From contig OZ024828.1 of assembly GCA_964016985.1 (NCBI GenBank), forward strand, positions 29,332,581 through 29,396,580: DNA of 64,000 nt, in the 5' to 3' direction. Source of the stretch: Anodontia alba (lineage: Eukaryota; Mollusca; Bivalvia; Lucinida; Lucinidae). This document shows positions 57,301 to 64,000 of this stretch, one piece after another. A program made the position numbers and the translations under genes. A model generated the notes under the pieces. That model searched no databases. It worked only from the letters and a program-made list of their open reading frames with translations, and was not told the origin of the DNA. The stretch's first letter is position 1. Every line of letters begins with the position of its first letter.

Positions 57301-60300
57301 GGTTAAAAGCCCTTGACATTTACTCAAATTATCAGCCAGAAACAAAAATATGGGCATGTCTAGGGCAAATTCCGTCAAAATTTGACGAAATTCGCCCATT
57401 AGCAATCCAAAACTAGATATCAACAATATCAATGGACATACCATCTTTGGTGAAAATCCATTGATGTAGCTCCATCAAAATTTGATGAAAATTGCCCATT
57501 AGCTATCCCAAACCAGATCTCCACAATAACAATGCACACACCAAGTTTGGTGAAAATCTGTTGATGTTTACTCAAGTTATCATCTGGAAACAAAATATAG
57601 ATGGACGGACGACTGACAGACAGACCGAAGAACAGACACACGGACGTCCAACGTGAAACCGTAATACCCTGCCACTATTGTGTGGCAGGGTATAAACCCC
57701 ACCAGTATTGTGTGGCGGGGTATAAAAACCATAATACCCCACCACTATCGTGTGGCAGGGTATATAAAGCATCTGTATGGCCATGACTATTCCATGGGAC
57801 ACTTCAGTTGCCATGCAATCCAATCAAAATGACCAATGGGTATAATTTTGCCAAAATAAAGTTGATTCCTCCTCATTTGTGCAATGTTTCTTCCAGAGTA
57901 GGATTATTCTGCTTCAGAAGTTTGGTGTTCTCATTCAACCCTTAAATCACCAAGTAAAACTGCAACAGATCACAATCTGGATTTTTAAAAAATTTTCAAA
58001 GAAAACAAGTCTTGAAATTTCATGTAAACTGTCTGCCAAGCAGACGATTTACATAAAATGTCAAGAATTATTTTCTCTAAAACATAAAAAAAAAAAATAA
58101 TTTAAGAATATCATCTGCTACAAATTTTGCTTTAAAACAGTTAATGGAGGGACAGTTAACAGATGAAAAGTAATTACTATAGCCTAGCCTGAGCAAAGCT
58201 CAAGTGAGCTAAAAACTGGAACCTAGTGACCCATTCTCTTTAATTTACAAAAACTGTAGGCCTGTAATTAAAGACTGAAGTTCACAAGTAGATTAACATG
58301 CGTAAAATGTCCTAAAATTTCAAATACTATTCCATACTTTATTTTATTTAGTATAGAATGGCAAAAACTGTAGACCCAGATCAGACTGCTCCTGCAGTCT
58401 GATCTGGGTCTACACTGCTTGCATATGCCATTTTGTTAGAAACTTTGTTGTATGAAATTTTAGGACATTTACCGAAATGACTTCACACTTAAAGCACCAG
58501 TCACAATAGCAGCGTACAATATTTTAGAAGATCTCTTTATTTTTCCAAGAAAATAAGGCTTGAAATTTCATGTAATCATCTAACAGATGAGTCACATAAA
58601 ACGTCATGCCTTATTTTATCAGAAAAATAATATATAATAATAATGACCATTAGAATGTCATATTTGCTATAACTTTAAATAGCGCTCAAGAGTTAAAACA
58701 TAGTCCCAGTTAAGGGTATGCAAGCATTGTCCTAATACATATTTTTTCTTATTTATCCATCTAAAATCATGTTATAATTATTATGTAGCTATTAGAACCA
58801 TCTTGGCCATGTGGTTTGGATGCGTGTCTGACTGGTGACCAGGAGGTTGCGGGTTCAACCCCTGCCGGGTCGGCAACATTCTTTCACGGAGATTGATCAT
58901 GAAATATTTTCTACAGTCATTCTCTCCCTTTCACTGATTCAAGAAGGGCAGGTATCAGTTTCTGTCAAAAGAATGTGCACAATACTGGTTAACTGTTTAG
59001 TGGACAAAGCCTGCTCAGTAAAAGTGTGTTTAGGTAAGCTGACTGCGTCTGATATGACCCCATTGGGTTGACTGGGTCGTAAAACCTCAACACAAACAGA
59101 CAAATATATTTTTCTTACTTCACCATCAAACCTCATATGTAGTTATTAGAATCATTGGCCATGTGGTTCTAAAGCATGCCCAAAAAATGTTTATGACATG
59201 TTTGACGACTGCAGATCCTACAGTTAATCAGAAAGGAGCTGAACATTAGGGCTGACATAAAAAAAGTCAACCACAAAATATAGGTAAGGGTCAGAATATG
59301 AACAGGACATTTGAGTCCATCTAAGCGAGTAAGCACATGCTAAGCCCGACACCAATGACATAGAAATATCAAAACGGTTAGACCGTGAAAAATAGGTCAT
59401 AGTCATAAAATGATACCACAATGCTTGAGTCATTGTTATGAAGAATGTGTATGTCATATTAGATAACTGTAGGTGCAACTGTTATTCAGAAATGGACCTG
59501 AACACTAGGGTGGTCACAAATGATAACAGATGGATGGACAGAAACCCAGAGGTCTACATAGCAGCAGCATGCTAAGCTGTGAATAAAAAAGAACTGAAGC
59601 ATGAGAAAGATATACACAGCAGACTTGAATCATGATGATGTTTGTGTTTTACATCCCTTTCAACATTACATGTATTTTAAGTCATATCGAGACAATGGAA
59701 GGATGATAATGAAAGGCTCTTTGTAAGGAAGTGCTGTACAGTCATGAGCTGAATTCTGACCCCAGCTGGGTTCAAACCCAGGACCTTGAGATCCAAAATC
59801 GGGAGTGCTAACCACTTGGCTACCCAAATGCTTCAATGTTTCAGATCAACCTGTGCAGTTGTGCAGACTGATCACATTCTTTACTGAAAAATACTTGTTC
59901 AAAGGGTGTACAGCAAACACTTAAATCAGACTGCAAGGATGCACAGGCTGCCGGGGCCATATCATAAAGTATATTTTCTCATGACTCAAATATTAGTACT
60001 GTTTATGTGAAAGAAGTGGCTTATCTGGGGCTATGTTGAGAAAAATGGTTATAAAAATCTTACCATAATTCTCCTACCATAAGTATTCAAACAGACAGGC
60101 CTGAGCAAACTGTGTAGAATTGGATCAGATGCTGCAGAATGCAGCATCTGATCAAGGTCTACACTGTTTGCACTCATCCAGTAATTTTTAAAAAAGTCTG
60201 CAGATGGTCAAATCATGTTGTTAAAATTTCAGGAGAAGTATGGTAATGAGTTGAGGCGCCTGAATATTTAGTTAATATACAGTACGAGACATCATGCACT

Positions 60301-63300
60301 CACCAATCTGGTATATCAGTACTCCCAAACATAGCTGAAATAATACAGGATTTCGCTTATGCATCTACCGTATTTACCTTAACGTTTAGCATGCTGAGTA
60401 AAAATTTCAGAAGATGACATATTAATGATATTTTTCTTATTTTTTCGAGAAAATAGACTTTGACAATCACTGAAATCTAAGAATATCCAATACGGACTTG
60501 GTACTTCACGTGATGCATCATCAAAATCTCACAACATCTCATTCTGACTCTGAGAGTTTGAAAAGACATCAGCATAAATGCTTTGCTTAGTTTTGTCTCC
60601 TTGCTTTATGTCTTAAAACCCTTCTTTTCTTCTAGACTGGTATTCTGGTGCCTTGAAAGGCCTGTGCTGTATGATTGTGGCCTTCCCTGGCTATCACCAT
60701 TTTTATTTGGACTGAAAATTTTAAATATTTTATTTCATCAAATACATACAGAGAAAAAACCCGAAACTTCATTCATAGTGACCTGATACAAAGCAAGGGG
60801 TCACTGGCAGTAGGTGATCATTAATCTTCTGCATGCTAAGTGTGTGTGTAAGGGGGGTGGGGGGGGGGGTAGCTGTGATCATTTGCTTGAAATGTCAAAG
60901 CCAATTTTCTTGGAGAAATAAAAATACTTCAAAATGATGTCTGTTGATCCCCCCTCCCCCACCGGCCCCCACCCCCCCCCCTTACACACACACTATAAGA
61001 AAATAAGAAAAATATTGTCTATATGCCATCTGCTGAATTAACCCAGAAAGTGATAAAGTTTAATCAAGGAAATTGGGAACCAGGGTTCACGAATCTGTCA
61101 GGCAAATCTATCAGGGTCAACTTTGTTGTTTTCTCGTCATACTTCAACTGATGCCTCTGGCATTTTCCTGTAATCCTCAGTATTTTCTATACCCATAAAA
61201 TATCTACTTGTGAAGAGCTACAAATGTCACTGATGTTTGTCTATCATATCCGACAATTATGATCACAAATACCCACTTCCAAGTGTTCATGGATAACTGG
61301 CTTATTACACAAAAATTAAGTCTTTGGTTAACCCTTTCAGCTAGGCAGACCAAGTAGACCACAGTGCTAACAGTGTAGATCCAGATGAGATGGCTCGTAA
61401 CGAGCCATCTCATAAGGATCTACACTGTTTGCCATTCTGTTTCCAATTTTGTACTTACAGCCATATTTATAACACTAGACGTGCCCAAATACAATGATGA
61501 AACTTCACAAAATAAGGGGTGAAAGGATTAAAGGAGGATACATGCCATATAAAAACAGCTCGGCTTTGTTTGCAAGACACAGAGTTACATGTAGTTTTCT
61601 CTGCAGCTTAGCTCATGTAATGTATACTTGATGAAGAGGATGATGATTTGATGTTTTACATCCCTTTCAACATAATTTAAGCCATCGTGAGACAATGAAG
61701 AGGTGATAATGAAAGGCTCTGTGCAATGAGGTGCTATACAGTCATTAGCTGAAATTCCACCTCTAGCGGTGTTTGAACCTGGGACCTTATGATCCAAAGC
61801 CTGGAGCACTAACTGCCTGGGCCCAGTTGTTCAAAACTAACAATGTCATTAGTTAACACACTGAAATGCATTGTTAAAACTTTGATCATTAAATATGACA
61901 TATACGCTAATATTTTTGCTGGAAAAATGTGAGTAGCTTTTGCATTAGCAAAAGCTACTCGTATTTTTTCAGCAAAAATACCTGTGAATTATATATTGTT
62001 AACATTCCAATCACTAATGAGCTTGATAAGCTAACAATGCTTTGAACAACTGGGCCCTGGCCATGTGGATGCTTCTGTAAGGTATACTTACTGGAAATAT
62101 TTATCACAGGATTTCTGCATACTGCAGCTTTGTAGAAATCCTGCAATGGAGAGAAGACATAACAAGCTCTGTCAGAGAAACTGATTTATTCACACTACAC
62201 ATTTTCTATAAAATAGCATCATCTCTAAGGCTTAATTTGAACAATAACATTAAGGAGGAACCAGACTACTATTGATGTCACACAGTTTTGGTACCCTGAA
62301 AAATAGTTTTTGTTTTGTTTTGTGTTGAGGTTTTAGGGCCCAGTCAACCCAATGGGGTCACATCGAGCACAGTCAGTTTACCTAGCCACACGTTTACTGG
62401 GCTGGCTTAGTCCTCTAAGCGGTTAACCAGTATTGTGCACACTTTTGCCAGAAACTGACAACTGCCCTTCTTGAATCAGCGGAAGGGAGAGAATGACCGT
62501 AGAAAATATTTCATGATCAATCGCCACAAAAGAATGTTGCCGACCTCGGCGGGGGTTGAACCCGCGACCTCCTGGTCTCCAGTCGGACTGTAAAAAATAG
62601 TAGATGTTGTATACAGTGTAAGGTAAAAAAAAAACTGCATTGTTCTATTCATTTCAGGCCACAGGAGGTTCCTGGAGGAGACAAATTCCAGATAGTAAAA
62701 GATTCTGTAGGGAACTATTTGGCTGGGTGGAGTGTTAAAATGAATCGGTCGGGCATTCCAGTTTGTTACCCTGAACAGGAGGATTTCTTGGGATGTCATA
62801 TGGCGGGCAATATCATGTGTTTTTTAAGTGATGAAGAAGACATGACAATCCCAGGATCTGTTGCTGACTCAAGTGGCTGTTCCATCCCACTGAAACCTGG
62901 ATCTGATTTAGGCCCATGGAACTGTAGCAGGTGAGACACTTTTGATTTCTTAGCATTGTAGCCTATGGAGAAATTAATAGGGGTGTGTAACCTATAGGAG
63001 ACTTAATACACTTTTCTGCCATTATATTCAAGGGAGACAACTTCTGTGACTTTCTGTTTGCTTTTCTGCACACCAAGCCCCTTCTGAAAAGATCTTACCT
63101 AGAAGGAAAGAATTTGCTTCCACTGAGAACAAATTCTTCCCTTTTTGAGTAGACCCGTTTTCAGACAGGAGGCAAAAACAATTTTGACAGTAACCTCCCT
63201 TGTGAAAGTGTATTCATTAAGGGGCATGACTATGCTTACATTTAGGAAATATATCTAATATGGAAATATTGGCCTACCTTGTTATTGGGATTTTCTCTTA

Positions 63301-64000
63301 AGATAAAGAATTTGCTCCCCTAATTCATTTTTTTTTTAAGAGTATTGCCCATTTTCTGAAGGTTTCAAATACTAGGGAAGCATCTTTTTATCTTTTTGTA
63401 GGCAAAAGTTGTCTTCCTTTGCAAAATGGGCACAAAATCTTCCAGGCTGATTGACTTACCTTAAAACCATTGGCTTCTGTACTTTCTGAGAAATTCTTGA
63501 TATAACAAAAACACCACAGAAGGATAGGAATGGACAGACAATGGCAAACCAGTATAAAAATGACTTTTTCAAACAAGGGGCATAAAAAAACATGGCTCCA
63601 ACGTGATCCACCCAATGTTACAACTCTACTATAACCTTTATTAATACCATTAAGTAATCCAACCAATCACATGACATACTTACAGGGTACTGGCCAATCA
63701 GATGGCAGGTAAGAAAACCACCATGTGATCCACCCCAAATCTCAACTCTGTTTCTACTACAACCTTCACTAAAACCACTATGCAATACACCCAATCACAT
63801 CACATACATACAGTGTGCTGGCCAGTCAGATGGCAGGTAAGAATACCACCATGTAATTAACATGATAACACCATGTAATCCTCCCCATATCACAACTCCG
63901 TCTGTAATTTAATCTTCACTAAAACCATCAAGAAACCCATCCTATTAGATGACATACTTACTGGGTATTGACCAATCAGATGGCAGGTTAGAAAACCACC
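48285..64000 (-). CDS. APEH: acylaminoacyl-peptidase (acylamino-acid-releasing enzyme), C-terminal catalytic half, with duplicated exons
   Basis: Serine peptidase of family S9 that removes N-acylated residues from peptides, normally in the cytosol. Exons in transcript order: array of exon-1 copies (63684-63747 best), 62092-62140, 60304-60334 or 56342-56372, 54590-54692, 52816-52922 or 51537-51643, 48285-48390. Key motifs: GGSHGGF with the nucleophile Ser, [30 protein letters not shown] with the acid Asp, YPDNGHPIV with the His. Joined through one copy of each exon, Ser to Asp is 88 residues and Asp to His is 32. This equals the spacing I recall for mammalian Ser587, Asp675 and His707. Introns are AG/GT bounded and phases agree. 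The N-terminal propeller exons lie beyond base 64000. Alternative reading: remnants of tandem APEH genes, but exon-by-exon adjacency argues against it. Confidence 0.9.
48543..48838 (+). mobile_element. S1 SINE
   Basis: Head TTGGTGGCTCAGATGCACAT and GGGGTTCGATCCCACC, tail GGGCCATAAAACCTCAACTC. It lies just upstream (on the - strand) of the APEH terminal exon. Confidence 0.85.
49080..49215. repeat. P4 hairpin
   Basis: TAAGGCTTGACATTTAACAT and CACATGAAATGTCAAGTCTT arms. Confidence 0.7.
49240..49282 (+). repeat. G-rich tract, quadruplex-like
   Basis: Several runs of four or more G within 43 bases. Confidence 0.8.
49255..50250. repeat. tandem array, unit about 160-170 bp
   Basis: About six units with AAATTCTAAGTCTGTGACCT, TGACCTAGAGTGGTGGG and CAAATCGGTGATAAGGTTAG. 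Two sub-types alternate (with and without CATCATTTAGT). Confidence 0.86.
50285..50697. repeat. minisatellite, left part
   Basis: Units of about 55-60 bases with CAACCTATAAAATG, GCTATTTCTTGCCATTAAAA and ATTACCCAACTATCAAC-type segments. Interrupted by a deleted mariner. Confidence 0.8.
50698..51289 (+). mobile_element. internally deleted mariner with both ends
   Basis: Left end TACTAGGGTCATGCAAAAAG, right end ATTTTGCAGAACCCTCGTA, inverted with respect to each other. Inside is the 3' part of a transposase: [11 protein letters not shown] near 50945, a SPDL-like segment and FSG further on, with stops. The 5' half is deleted. It splits a minisatellite that continues on both sides. Confidence 0.82.
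51290..51505. repeat. minisatellite, right part
   Basis: Same unit: CCAACTATCAACCCATAAAA, AAGTGCCATTTCTTGCCATT. It ends about 30 bases from the donor of APEH exon 5a. Confidence 0.8.
51537..51643 (-). CDS. APEH: APEH exon 5, copy a (variant Asp exon)
   Basis: Acceptor tttactag, 107 nt, donor gtaatt. Encodes [20 protein letters not shown] then [15 protein letters not shown]. Same length and phases as copy b, 26 of 36 residues identical, catalytic Asp kept. Differences between copies fall largely on third positions in the shared blocks, which suggests both were under protein-level selection. Confidence 0.85.
51762..52215. repeat. F1 MITE split by a large palindrome
   Basis: Left F1 arm CATGAAAACATATATTGTGA at 51771, right arm CACTTCTAATGAGCACCTAC at 52158. 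Between them, 51798-52137 is another foldback, from ATTCCTCAAAAACAGAC to ACTTTTGAGGAAT, with arms of about 150 bases. Confidence 0.85.
52570..52770. repeat. K foldback MITE
   Basis: ACCTCCCTTCTGAAAAAGGG, palindrome AAGGAAAGAATTTGCTCATC and inverse. It lies beside APEH exon 5b. Confidence 0.85.
52816..52922 (-). CDS. APEH: APEH exon 5, copy b (canonical Asp exon)
   Basis: Acceptor ttatacag, 107 nt, donor gtaatt. Encodes [20 protein letters not shown] then [15 protein letters not shown]. The second Asp aligns with the catalytic acid. Phase 0 in, phase 2 out. Confidence 0.87.
52930..53600. other. APEH intron, low-complexity parts only
   Basis: Holds a G-rich piece (53213-53245) and a GAGTGAGTGAGT tract (53525-53562). 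No exon recognised. Confidence 0.5.
53605..53892 (-). mobile_element. S1 SINE, diverged, reversed
   Basis: GCCAGTAACTGACAGCTGTT, CTTCTTGCATCAGCAGAAGG and ATACAAACTTGCGACCCCTG are the reversed body and head. Confidence 0.68.
53899..54145. repeat. M5 TIR element with hairpin
   Basis: ATGAGCCAGCACACGAGAAA to TTTTGTCAAGTGCCGGCTCT, centre GACCAGCAAAGACTCAGATC and inverse. Confidence 0.83.
54148..54300. repeat. F1 MITE, diverged, with A run
   Basis: AAACCATAAGTTGTGTGCAC and GAGTATCCACCATATATGTT arms; T and A runs at 54266-54297. Confidence 0.65.
54590..54692 (-). CDS. APEH: APEH exon 4
   Basis: Acceptor ttatttcag, donor gtaagt, 103 nt. Encodes [20 protein letters not shown] then [14 protein letters not shown], matching the APEH stretch after DIPDW through the SPIRY-like motif. 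Decayed copies lie next to it at 54712-54814 and about 54905-54985. Confidence 0.86.
54712..54814 (-). pseudogene. decayed copy of APEH exon 4
   Basis: On the - strand this 103-base stretch follows a ttatttcag and aligns base by base with exon 4 over much of its length (for example CAAATGGACATAG against the GGATGGTCCTAG region), but contains several stop codons. A fainter third copy may lie at 54905-54985. Confidence 0.6.
55075..55350. repeat. F1-like long element
   Basis: Outer AAACACGCCTATATAATTTT and AATAGGCATATTTTCG, inner palindrome GTGGGTACTCGTTAGAACTG. Same as 29106-29375. Confidence 0.8.
55735..55900. repeat. H3 element, partial
   Basis: GTAAATGTCCTAAAATTTTA at the left and a degraded H-core around TGCTCCTTCAGGAGCAG. 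Confidence 0.68.
55985..56230. repeat. P4 hairpins, about three in a row
   Basis: AATAGGATCTGACACATCAC, then AATAGGATTTGACTATTCAT, then AATAGGATTTGACCATTCAT; only the first has a full right arm. Confidence 0.75.
56342..56372 (-). CDS. APEH: APEH exon 3, copy b (variant)
   Basis: Also exactly 31 nt with the same phases, acceptor atcatttcag and donor gtgagt. Encodes KFGTADNPD with the final split codon making Lys instead of Trp. Joins in frame to exon 2 and exon 4, as copy a does. Including both copies shifts the frame. Confidence 0.78.
56676..56906. repeat. G foldback MITE, diverged
   Basis: CAGGGCCAAGTTGTTCATTG to TTTTGAACAACTGGGTGCAG. Confidence 0.82.
57184..57770. repeat. tandem-core element with repeated right end
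   Basis: Left end GTAATACCCTGCCATTATCG. Core of three units with CCAAACTAGATCTCC and CAAAATTTGACGAAATT. Right part TACCCTGCCACTATTGTGTG with GGCAGGGTAT occurs about three times (57660-57770). Confidence 0.8.
58300..58478. repeat. H3 foldback element
   Basis: GTAAAATGTCCTAAAATTTC to TGAAATTTTAGGACATTTAC, core GTAGACCCAGATCAGACTGC. Confidence 0.82.
58795..59106 (+). mobile_element. S1 SINE, full length
   Basis: Head CATGTGGTTTGGATGCGTG and GCGGGTTCAACCCCTGCC, body GTGCACAATACTGGTTAACT, tail GTCGTAAAACCTCAACACAA. Confidence 0.85.
59107..59630. other. APEH intron, nothing recognised
   Basis: No exon or repeat family identified. Confidence 0.45.
59637..59830 (-). mobile_element. S3 tRNA-like SINE, reversed
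   Basis: TTTTACATCCCTTTCAACAT, ATAATGAAAGGCTCTTTGTA and GGGTTCAAACCCAGGACCTT (reversed B-box and head). A second copy at 61631-61818. Confidence 0.72.
60060..60262. repeat. H1 foldback element
   Basis: TACCATAATTCTCCTACCAT, core AACTGTGTAGAATTGGATCA and GATCAAGGTCTACACTGTTT. Confidence 0.75.
60304..60334 (-). CDS. APEH: APEH exon 3, copy a (canonical)
   Basis: A 31-nt exon with acceptor ttatttcag and donor gtgagt. Encodes MFGSTDIPD plus split Ser/Thr and Trp codons, matching the APEH motif GSTDIPDW. Confidence 0.85.
60839..60994. repeat. G-rich/C-rich foldback
   Basis: GTGTGTGTGTAAGGGGGG followed by a G run; inverse C run then CTTACACACACAC at the right. A P4-like AAATGTCAAAGCCAATTTTC lies in the middle. 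Confidence 0.85.
61365..61438. repeat. short H-core hairpin
   Basis: AACAGTGTAGATCCAGATGA around GGCTCGTAACGAGCC and inverse. Confidence 0.83.
61631..61818 (-). mobile_element. S3 tRNA-like SINE, reversed
   Basis: GATGTTTTACATCCCTTTCA, GATAATGAAAGGCTCTGTGC, GTTTGAACCTGGGACCTTAT. It directly adjoins a G MITE. Confidence 0.72.
61817..62059. repeat. G foldback MITE
   Basis: CTGGGCCCAGTTGTTCAAAA to CTTTGAACAACTGGGCCCTG, centre GAGTAGCTTTTGCATTAGC. Confidence 0.9.
62092..62140 (-). CDS. APEH: APEH exon 2
   Basis: Acceptor ccattgcag, donor gtaagt. Encodes [16 protein letters not shown], the conserved ARNPVINI region. Phase 0 in, phase 1 out. A G-family MITE (61819-62057) ends 35 bases beyond the donor. 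Confidence 0.87.
62311..62592 (-). mobile_element. S1 SINE, reversed, full length
   Basis: TGTGTTGAGGTTTTAGGGCC, GGTTAACCAGTATTGTGCAC, and reversed head GGGGGTTGAACCCGCGACCT. It ends about 65 bases before the + strand exon at 62658. Confidence 0.87.
62658..62930 (+). CDS. unidentified + strand exon, Cys-containing protein
   Basis: Bounded by acceptor attcatttcag and donor gtgaga and open throughout in one frame (first full codon at 62659). Encodes [40 protein letters not shown], a middle with [17 protein letters not shown] and an end with [20 protein letters not shown]. Five Cys and one N-glycosylation site at the end suggest a secreted or extracellular region. I do not recognise the family. 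It lies inside an APEH intron on the opposite strand and no partner exon is seen in the window, so it belongs to a nested or overlapping gene extending to the right, or is an orphan. Confidence 0.6.
63025..63210. repeat. K foldback MITE
   Basis: AAGGGAGACAACTTCTGTGA, AGAAGGAAAGAATTTGCTTC with inverse, TAACCTCCCTTGTGAAAG. Confidence 0.8.
63600..63625 (-). pseudogene. APEH exon 1, copy D, 5' fragment
   Basis: Reads VVTLGGSR and then loses similarity, with no HGG and no donor at the expected place. It is the last, truncated unit of the exon-1 array. Confidence 0.65.
63684..63747 (-). CDS. APEH: APEH exon 1, copy A (nucleophile Ser exon)
   Basis: Acceptor aaacag, 64 nt, donor gtaagt. Encodes [20 protein letters not shown] then Pro, matching the APEH segment around the catalytic Ser. 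Starts in phase 2, ends in phase 0 and joins in frame to 62140. Confidence 0.85.
63812..63900 (-). pseudogene. APEH exon 1, copy B, broken
   Basis: Aligned with copies A and C it reads GGLHG where the nucleophile motif should be GGSHG (Ser to Leu). It also carries an extra 22 bases (about 63850-63871) that shift the frame and resemble the adjoining ATTACATGGTG. Donor is gtatgt. Not able to supply a working active site. Confidence 0.72.
63962..64000 (-). CDS. APEH: APEH exon 1, copy C (cut by window end)
   Basis: Encodes [13 protein letters not shown] followed by donor gtaagt. The part carrying the Ser lies past the window edge. First of the exon-1 array in transcription order. Confidence 0.75.

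Larger units (their letters stand above)
63600..64000 (-). repeat. tandem array of the APEH Ser exon
   Basis: Units of about 122-150 bases begin near 63600, 63722 and 63850, each with an exon-1 copy and about 60 bases of intron (ACCACCATGT, CTTCACTAAAACCA and TCACATGACATA segments recur). The array runs off the window end, so the copy number is at least four including a fragment. Confidence 0.85.

Noticed and set aside
48285..64000. Two separate tandem APEH genes
   Set aside because: Copies lie next to each other exon by exon and there is only one exon 2, one intact exon 4 and one exon 6. A gene tandem would repeat the whole order. Not fully excluded without transcripts.

Overview
The window looks like nuclear DNA of a bivalve mollusc, probably a heterodont clam. 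This is inferred from AT-rich spliced genes with long repeat-filled introns, very dense short foldback (MITE-like) elements, tRNA-derived SINEs ending in CAAACAAAC-type tails, and mariner and LINE remnants. There are no prokaryotic-style operons. No species can be named from sequence alone.

Two protein-coding genes lie tail to tail. On the + strand, positions 2305-29016 hold the last 12 visible exons of a DD3-3-like membrane protein; its 5' end lies before base 1. All 11 junctions can be joined with GT-AG sites in compatible phases. They give about 728 residues ending in one transmembrane helix and a short basic tail. On the - strand, positions 64000-48285 hold the C-terminal half of the peptidase domain of an acylaminoacyl-peptidase (APEH); its 5' part lies beyond base 64000. 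Catalytic Ser, Asp and His are spaced 88 and 32 residues apart, as in mammalian APEH. A separate + strand exon of unknown family (62658-62930) sits inside an APEH intron.

The most interesting feature is the APEH locus. Individual exons, not the whole gene, are duplicated side by side. Exon 3 (31 nt) and exon 5 (107 nt) each have two intact copies with equal length and phase. Exon 1, which carries the nucleophile Ser, lies in a tandem array of intact and broken copies. Exon 4 has decayed copies beside it, and a short minisatellite follows the stop-codon end of exon 6. None of the duplicated exon lengths is divisible by three, so exactly one copy of each can be used per mRNA. This is the layout expected of mutually exclusive splicing in the catalytic domain.

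The rest is repeats. From left to right: H2-type foldbacks and SINEs (1-4700), a 30-bp minisatellite against DD3-3 exon 2 (5045-5770), MITEs through the DD3-3 introns, a broken LINE (17640-19190), two opposed copies of a tandem-array element (20030-20981 and 24805-25741), a mariner 5' part (21779-22665), a nested transposon stack (29565-33350), a second composite element with the same ends but another core (36867-38376), foldback elements (39640-47390), a tandem array (49255-50250), a minisatellite split by a deleted mariner (50285-51500), and a palindrome inside a MITE (51762-52215). A few stretches show nothing recognisable and are listed as such.
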